A stretch of 10,708 nt of DNA from Methanosarcinales archaeon (GTDB lineage Archaea; Halobacteriota; Syntropharchaeia; Alkanophagales; Methanospirareceae): positions 1-10,708 of the forward strand of contig JAODGF010000119.1 in the NCBI GenBank assembly GCA_025464645.1. Direction: 5' to 3'. The translations under genes were made by a program, and so were the position numbers. The notes under the pieces were generated by a model that saw only the letters and a list, made by a program, of their open reading frames with translations, did not search any database and was not told where the DNA came from. Shown piece after piece: positions 6,624 to 10,708 of this stretch (the stretch's first letter is position 1; each line of letters starts with the position of its first letter).

Positions 6624-7076
6624 ATTTTTTCGCCAGCTTTTGGTATTTTTGATATTTCTCTAAAATAAGGTGGTGTATCTAAAACTTCCAAGTAGGCTAT
6701 ATCTTTCCCATTGAACCATACACCCCATTTTGCACCCTTACAGGGACTTAAATAGGTTTTTAACTGCTCAATACCGTCTGATCTCTCTTCCCTCTTTGTT
6801 TCAACAATTATCCAAATATTCTCTTGTATTTTATTTTTAGCGTCTCTAAAAACAACGATATCCGCCGGACCAATCTTTTGGCTGCCTTTTTTGATATAAA
6901 ACTCAGGTTTTGTTTGTATCTGTTCTGGTGAGTAACCAAACTCGTTAGACCAATCTCTCTGCAAAACTTTTTTTAGCATCCATTACCTCCGGTGTCGCGC
7001 GGAGCCATTCTCCAGTTACGTCTTGGACATATCCTTCTTTAACCGCTTCCTCAGTTGTTTTGAATTCTCTTGGCAT
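6620..7076 (-). pseudogene. Frameshifted, truncated HsdR N-terminal (PD-(D/E)XK) restriction fragment
   Basis: The ATG at 7076 has a near-perfect AAGGAGGGGTG ribosome binding site. It opens a 43-residue frame (MPREFKTTEEAV... to AERLV) that stops at 6945-6947. Skipping one base near 6947 joins it to a second frame that continues NEFGYSPEQIQTKPEF and runs to the stop at 6620-6622. Joined, the product is 151 residues. It carries the type I restriction R-subunit N-terminal pattern: PADIVVF (D72), VETK (E92, K94) and GIEQLKTYL, followed by WGVWFNGKDIAYL. These are the PD-(D/E)XK nuclease residues. Full R or R-M fusion proteins continue for hundreds of residues; here the sequence ends within a segment (IPKAGEKI) that in relatives, as I recall them, leads into the next domain. 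It is therefore probably a decayed 5' end of a larger gene. Alternatives are a sequencing error in a stand-alone small nuclease, or separate translation from the internal ATG at 6979 (119 residues). No HsdM or HsdS is nearby. Confidence 0.72.
6985..6990 (-). promoter_or_regulatory. Internal ribosome binding site GGAGGT in the nuclease fragment
   Basis: On the minus strand GGAGGT sits 5 bases before the ATG at 6979, which opens the 119-residue second frame of the broken nuclease gene. The spacing is ideal, so the nuclease half could be translated independently despite the frameshift. In the upstream frame the same bases encode part of TPEVMDA, which looks like normal coding sequence, so the site may be coincidental. 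Confidence 0.4.
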
Positions 7077-7077
7077 T

Positions 7078-7140
7078 TCACCCCTCCTTCATCAACCCTG
7101 CATCCACAAAACTCGTATAACTATCGCCACCTAGCAATGG
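7078..7140 (-). other. 20-codon coding-like stretch after the ferredoxin stop
   Basis: Directly after the ferredoxin TAA (7141-7143), and in the same frame, 20 sense codons follow before a TGA at 7078-7080. They encode PLLGGDSYTSFVDAGLMKEG. The composition resembles a natural protein C-terminus. The stop is one base from the ATG of the nuclease fragment, a tight coupling typical of operons. It may be the last piece of a lost gene upstream of the nuclease gene, a former extension of the ferredoxin, or chance. I recognise no family. Confidence 0.25.
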
Positions 7141-7554
7141 TTATTTAACCTCAACCATACCAATAGCATTATGCACGCAATAATCTGCGCATTCACCACA
7201 GTATTTGCACACGATAGGCTTATTCCGCTCGTCATCCCAGAAAATAGCGCCCATGATACAGGCTTGTGCACAGAAGCCACAGCCTATGCATTTAGCCTCA
7301 TTCAATATCACTCCTCCTCCTTTACGCTCCCTTAAAGCACCCGTAGGGCATACCCTTGCGCAAGGCGGATTCTCACATGCCCGGCAGACAACGATTACAA
7401 AACCTCGCTCTATACCACCCGCTGACCTCACCCTTATCGCCGACTTGTCAAAACCCCCTCTACCTACCCTTCTCGAACATGCAAACATGCATTCCATGCA
7501 CCCGATGCATTTGTTCACATCCAGTGCCGCTAATTTTTTACCTGAAGAGGTCAT
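7141..7554 (-). CDS. Polyferredoxin with four [4Fe-4S] cluster motifs (HycB/DmsB-like)
   Basis: A soluble electron-transfer protein of 137 residues with 16 cysteines in four groups: C16/C19/C22/C26, C57/C60/C65/C69, C89/C92/C95/C99 and C116/C119/C122/C126. This is the arrangement of the iron-sulfur subunits of molybdenum and tungsten oxidoreductases (HycB, DmsB, FdhB type), predicted to carry four [4Fe-4S] clusters. The second group has the longer spacing and reads CRACENPPCARVCPTGAL. No signal peptide or membrane segment is seen, so it should be cytoplasmic. Small proteins of this type often accompany AOR genes, and AOR lies 0.5 kb away on the other strand, so pairing with it is plausible but unproven. 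The ATG at 7554 lies inside the end of cofE (17-bp overlap), so the two are probably translated from one mRNA; AAGAGG lies a few bases upstream. Confidence 0.88.
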   Translation of the reverse strand: MTSSGKKLAALDVNKCIGCMECMFACSRRVGRGGFDKSAIRVRSAGGIERGFVIVVCRACENPPCARVCPTGALRERKGGGVILNEAKCIGCGFCAQACIMGAIFWDDERNKPIVCKYCGECADYCVHNAIGMVEVK

Positions 7555-8314
7555 CTTCCTTTTTGAATAGAATTTCTTTTATATTACTTTCACTTCTTTC
7601 TAACTTCAAACCTCGCACGAGTACGATTGGCATACCCTCTTTGAATTCGCCCATAACTAAATTCGCAGCAGCGCATATCTCGTCTGCTACCGCTTCTTTC
7701 GTTATCCGTGCGATTTTCCCGAACCTGTCCTCCTCTCCCCGTCTATCCAGCAGAGCAGGAATGCCAGAAACGCCTATGCATGTTCCCGTCACACCATCGC
7801 GAAAAGCTCTGCCGAAAGAATCAGAAATTAAGACTGAAATTTCTTTGCCGCTTTGCTTCTCTATTTCTTTTTTAAGTCGTTCGGCACTTCTCTGCGGGTC
7901 TTTTGGCAGTAACACCGCTTTCCCTTCCTCAACATTAGATTCGTCCACACCTGCATTTGCACACACGAACCCATGCTCTGTCTCTACTATAATGTGGTTC
8001 TTCATCATTCTTACGATCTCTTTTGCCTCGTTGAGTATAAGTTGAACGATTTTTGGGTCTTTTTCCGTCTCTTTTGCTATGCGCTCTGCTGCTTCGCTCA
8101 CTTTTACAACGGAGAGGTTTACGACTCTGCCTTCGCTCTTTGATATTATTTTAGAGGTGAAGACGATTGCATCGTGGTCTTCCAGGGTCATCTTCTTCTC
8201 TTCCAGAGCATCGAAAAATAGTGACGTTAAATCGTCACCTTCCTTTATCTCTGGAAGCCCATCAATGCCCGTTATTTCCAGATGGTCCGAGAATGAGAAA
8301 CCTTTCTTTTTCAT
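7538..8314 (-). CDS. cofE: Coenzyme F420-0:L-glutamate ligase
   Basis: Adds one or more glutamates to F420-0 using GTP and divalent metal, the last step in making coenzyme F420, the hydride carrier of methanogens and relatives. The 258 residues fit the usual length of about 250. Recognised motifs are GLPEIKEGDDL (19-29), VFTSKIISKSEGR (51-63), EHGFVCANAGVDESNV (113-128), LLPKDPQRSAERL (135-147), ISDSFGRAFRDGVTG (163-177), IGVSGIPALLDRRG (180-193) and the C-terminal AAANLVMGEF. The N-terminus is a few residues longer than in many homologues. The ATG overlaps the dapL stop as ATGA, and GGAG lies just before it, so translation is probably coupled to dapL. Its 3' end overlaps the ferredoxin start. 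F420 synthesis is otherwise unrelated to lysine synthesis, so the operon appears to group housekeeping genes rather than one pathway. Confidence 0.94.
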   Translation of the reverse strand: MKKKGFSFSDHLEITGIDGLPEIKEGDDLTSLFFDALEEKKMTLEDHDAIVFTSKIISKSEGRVVNLSVVKVSEAAERIAKETEKDPKIVQLILNEAKEIVRMMKNHIIVETEHGFVCANAGVDESNVEEGKAVLLPKDPQRSAERLKKEIEKQSGKEISVLISDSFGRAFRDGVTGTCIGVSGIPALLDRRGEEDRFGKIARITKEAVADEICAAANLVMGEFKEGMPIVLVRGLKLERSESNIKEILFKKEDDLFR

Positions 8315-9468
8315 ATCTCCAGCTTTTCAAGCCTTTCACATGCTTCCTTTATCCTTTCTTTGTTTACACAAAGCGAGAAGCGAACAAACCCCTCTCCTGC
8401 TTCTCCAAATCCTATCCCCGGCGTTACTACCACTCCTGCACGTTCCAGCAAGAGCATGGAGAAACGAATGGATAAGAACCCGGGAGGGACTTTTGCCCAT
8501 AAATAGAAAGTGGCCTTGGGCTTTTTCACTTCCATTCCCGCTGACTTCAACCCATCAAATAAAATGTCTCTTCTTTCTCTATAAATCGCCACATTTGCCT
8601 CTATACAGTCTTGAGGACCATTTAACGCCGCTATTCCCGCTGCCTGAACAGCCTGGAAAGCCCCGGAATCAACATTGGTCTTCACAAGCCTTAAACCCTT
8701 TAGTAACTCCGAATTCCCTATTACATAGCCTATTCGCCAACCTGTCATGTTATAAGTCTTGGATAGCGAGTTGAACTCTATACCCACATCTTTTGCACCT
8801 TCAACAGCCAGAAAACTCGGTGCTTCATAACCTTCAAAAGTTAGTTCAGAGTAGGGGTTATCATGAAGAATGGTGATGTCGTGGTCATGTGCAAAATCCA
8901 CAATCTCTTTAAAGAATGATTTTTCTACTGCTGCCGCAGTGGGATTATTTGGATAATTCAAGAACATGATCTTTGCCTTTCTCACCGCTTCTTTATCAAT
9001 GCTTTCCAGGTCCGGCATGAATTCGTTCTCTTCCTTTAAGGGGACCGAATGGGGAATGCCATTCGCTAATAGTGTTGCGCCTTTATACACCGGGTAAGCG
9101 GGATCGGGAACAAGGGCAATATCGCCCGGGTCTAAAAATGCGAATGCTGAATGCGCTATTCCTTCCTTTGACCCTATTAAAGTTAGAACTTCATCCTCCG
9201 CGTCTAAACGCACATGCTTCCTCCGATTATACCACGCAGCTACTGCTTCACGGAAAGAGAGCATTCCATCGTAAGAGGGATACCTGTGATTTTGAGGGTC
9301 CTTTGCAGCGTGGCAAACTGCTTCTACTATGTGTGGTGGTGTCGGCAAATCAGGGTCACCGATACTTAAATCTATTACATCTATACCCTTCCCCTTCGCT
9401 TCCTTCTTCCTCGCATCTATTTCCGCAAAAAGATAGGGCGGCAATGAACTTATTCTCTTTGCATACAT
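8311..9468 (-). CDS. dapL: LL-diaminopimelate aminotransferase
   Basis: PLP-dependent class I/II aminotransferase of 385 residues. It converts tetrahydrodipicolinate directly to LL-2,6-diaminopimelate with glutamate as donor, bypassing the acylated steps of lysine synthesis. The fit to DapL rather than a general aspartate aminotransferase rests on the N-terminus LPPYLFAEIDARK, then DLSIGDPDLPTPP (33-45), RYPSYDGML and GSKEGIAH (99-106). Also seen are NYPNNPTA (171-178), HDNPYSEL (202-209), the PLP lysine K237 in SLSKTYNMTGWRIGY, GVVVTPGIGFG and the carboxylate-binding R363 in VRFS. Archaea lacking peptidoglycan use this for lysine only. The start at 9468 fits homologue length, although AAGGT abuts the ATG with almost no spacing, so a leaderless or atypical start is possible. 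It heads a coupled group with cofE and the ferredoxin. Confidence 0.9.
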   Translation of the reverse strand: MYAKRISSLPPYLFAEIDARKKEAKGKGIDVIDLSIGDPDLPTPPHIVEAVCHAAKDPQNHRYPSYDGMLSFREAVAAWYNRRKHVRLDAEDEVLTLIGSKEGIAHSAFAFLDPGDIALVPDPAYPVYKGATLLANGIPHSVPLKEENEFMPDLESIDKEAVRKAKIMFLNYPNNPTAAAVEKSFFKEIVDFAHDHDITILHDNPYSELTFEGYEAPSFLAVEGAKDVGIEFNSLSKTYNMTGWRIGYVIGNSELLKGLRLVKTNVDSGAFQAVQAAGIAALNGPQDCIEANVAIYRERRDILFDGLKSAGMEVKKPKATFYLWAKVPPGFLSIRFSMLLLERAGVVVTPGIGFGEAGEGFVRFSLCVNKERIKEACERLEKLEI

Positions 9469-9560
9469 ACCTTCTCTTTAATTCTATCTATTTATCGGCA
9501 TTAAATATTCTATCCACGCATGCACCCTTTATTAGAGTAATAGACTTTTTAATAGACTTG
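9469..9560. promoter_or_regulatory. hisC-dapL intergenic region with a 10-bp tandem direct repeat
   Basis: This 92-bp gap follows the hisC stop and precedes dapL on the minus strand. It contains TAATAGACTT twice, at 9538-9547 and 9550-9559, a 12-bp period, immediately after hisC. AT-rich TATA-like stretches (ATAAATAG, ATATTTAA) lie about 20-45 bases before the dapL ATG. dapL may have its own promoter here, or be read through from hisC. The repeats could bind a regulator or be the end of the hisC transcript. No gene is visible. Confidence 0.35.
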
Positions 9561-10664
9561 TTATCCTGTCCCCTTTCCCTCCAAAGCGTCCACAACGAGC
9601 TCATTCTGCTCCCTTGTGCCCACAGTAATTCTGATAAGAGAATCCCCAGCACCTCTAAAAGAAGAACAATCCCTTACGATTATCCCTCTCTTTATCAGCT
9701 CTTCATACACCGCGTACGATTTCGCAGGTGAGACATTCACGAGCACGAAATTAGCTTCAGAGGGATATACCCGGAAGAACCGCTGCAAATTTTCTATCAA
9801 AAACTGCCTTTCTTGCCTCACCAATTCCACACTCCGGCGTAAATGCTCTTCATCTCTCAAAGCGGCGATTGCCGCGGTCAAAGCGATGCTATTAACGGAG
9901 AAGGGCATAGAAACTTTCTTATAATGTTTTTCAAGCCATTCTGGTATTACTGCATAGCCAACACGAAGCCCCGCGAGACCAAAAGCCTTTGAGAAGGTTC
10001 TCAATACAAGCACATTCTCATACTCCGGTACCAGGTTCACCAATGACGAATCTGCAAATTCTACATACGCTTCATCTATAACGACCATTACCTCTGGCAC
10101 TGATTCTATTATTTCACGCACTTCATCCTCTGATATGCAATTCCCGGTTGGGTTGTTAGGCGAAGAGATGAAAATCATCTTCATTCTTTCGTTACATGCG
10201 GAAATCAATCCCGCGACGGGTATGCTGAAGTGCTGTTCTCTCTTTACATATCTCGGTTTACCCCCTGCTATTTTTACAAGCGACTCGTATAGAGAGAACG
10301 TGGGAACAGGTATTATCGCTTCATTGCCAGTTTCTATAAAAATCTTCACAAGCGTGTCCAGAACACCATCTACTCCGGCACCTATTGCGATGTTTTCTTT
10401 TTTCATACGAGTTCCGAGACCGATATAACTTAAAATCTCGTCCCTAAGCTCTTCTTCATTCCTTTCCCACGGATACACGCTCAGATTCAGTTCCCCTTCT
10501 TCCAAGCTCTTAACAATCTCTCTTATCACCTCCGGACTTGGTCCTAAGGGATTTTCATTGGAACTCAGCTTTATCGCTCCTTTTACCAATTTACCTGGTT
10601 TGTATTCTTCTATCCCTTCTAAGGAAGACCGCACAGGCACTCGCATCTTAATCCTGGTATTCAT
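9561..10664 (-). CDS. hisC: Histidinol-phosphate aminotransferase
   Basis: PLP enzyme that converts imidazole-acetol phosphate and glutamate to histidinol phosphate, the seventh step of histidine synthesis. The 367 residues fit the family. Motifs include KLSSNENPLGPSP (32-44), VYPW (63-66), GAGVDGVLDTL (95-105; the usual form begins GSxE), PTFSLYE (121-127), SSPNNPTG (167-174), VVIDEAYVEFA (194-204), the PLP lysine K226 in RTFSKAFGLAGLRVGY and a C-terminal IRITVGTREQNE. Asn at SSNENPLG and Tyr at PTFSLY are usual for HisC rather than aspartate aminotransferases. The ATG at 10664 has no ribosome binding site. The ATG at 10646 (residue 7) has AGGA 5 bases upstream and would give the more usual N-terminus, so the true start is uncertain. 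It lies 92 bases before dapL on the same strand. hisG is at the other end of the window, so his genes are scattered. Confidence 0.93.
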   Translation of the reverse strand: MNTRIKMRVPVRSSLEGIEEYKPGKLVKGAIKLSSNENPLGPSPEVIREIVKSLEEGELNLSVYPWERNEEELRDEILSYIGLGTRMKKENIAIGAGVDGVLDTLVKIFIETGNEAIIPVPTFSLYESLVKIAGGKPRYVKREQHFSIPVAGLISACNERMKMIFISSPNNPTGNCISEDEVREIIESVPEVMVVIDEAYVEFADSSLVNLVPEYENVLVLRTFSKAFGLAGLRVGYAVIPEWLEKHYKKVSMPFSVNSIALTAAIAALRDEEHLRRSVELVRQERQFLIENLQRFFRVYPSEANFVLVNVSPAKSYAVYEELIKRGIIVRDCSSFRGAGDSLIRITVGTREQNELVVDALEGKGTG

Positions 10665-10708
10665 TTGTTATTTCTATTCAATATTTACTTTTGTGGTATT
10701 AATAGTCT

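Noticed and set aside
6624..6629. T6 run after AOR as a transcription terminator
   Set aside because: Archaeal T-tract termination is possible, but one short run inside the converging pseudogene is too weak to list as a feature.
6620..7554. A complete restriction-modification or other defence system
   Set aside because: Only an HsdR N-terminal fragment is present; there is no methyltransferase, specificity subunit, helicase or other defence gene in the window.
7356..8774. Long plus-strand open frames opposite cofE and dapL (7356-8045 and 8079-8774)
   Set aside because: They are antisense shadows of two well-recognised genes, rich in Ser/Pro/Leu as expected for such shadows, and match no family I recognise.

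Overview
The window looks archaeal, most likely from a methanogen-related or F420-using euryarchaeon such as an ANME-1-type lineage. That placement is an inference from gene content, not a proven taxonomy. The pointers are a trimeric archaeal-type adenylate kinase whose P-loop lacks lysine, the coenzyme F420 ligase CofE, a tungsten-type aldehyde:ferredoxin oxidoreductase, the LL-diaminopimelate aminotransferase route to lysine, AT-rich TATA-like elements just upstream of genes, and a mix of good and missing Shine-Dalgarno sites.

Layout. Positions 1-993 (minus) hold two adjacent small membrane proteins. Each resembles one half of a COG0701/ArsP-type permease; the second runs off the left edge. 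A short divergent promoter region separates them from a plus-strand pair, ilvC (branched-chain amino acids) and a long-form hisG (histidine). These converge on a minus-strand archaeal adkA. Across another short divergent promoter region lies a plus-strand PP-loop ATPase fused to an NFACT-R-like (DUF814-like) domain, probably for tRNA thiolation or a similar sulfur transfer. A 245-bp gap follows, containing an 81-bp inverted repeat built from 10-bp units, and then a plus-strand aldehyde ferredoxin oxidoreductase (AOR).

The AOR stop codon overlaps the stop of a convergent minus-strand restriction-nuclease fragment (HsdR N-terminal, PD-(D/E)XK fold). This fragment is frameshifted once and seems cut short. 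Upstream of it on the minus strand are a 16-cysteine polyferredoxin, cofE and dapL, joined by overlaps and so probably one operon, then hisC after a 92-bp gap.

How it works together. Most of the window is amino-acid biosynthesis (ilvC, hisG, hisC, dapL) plus housekeeping (adkA, cofE, thiolation enzyme). AOR and the four-cluster ferredoxin form a plausible redox pair although they lie on opposite strands with the restriction remnant between them. The parts that standard annotation explains least are the split permease pair, the 10-bp-periodic inverted repeat, the frameshifted nuclease with an internal perfect ribosome binding site, and a 20-codon open stretch directly after the ferredoxin stop. 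I see no tRNA, rRNA, CRISPR array, transposase or complete defence system. I do not claim a new biological system here.
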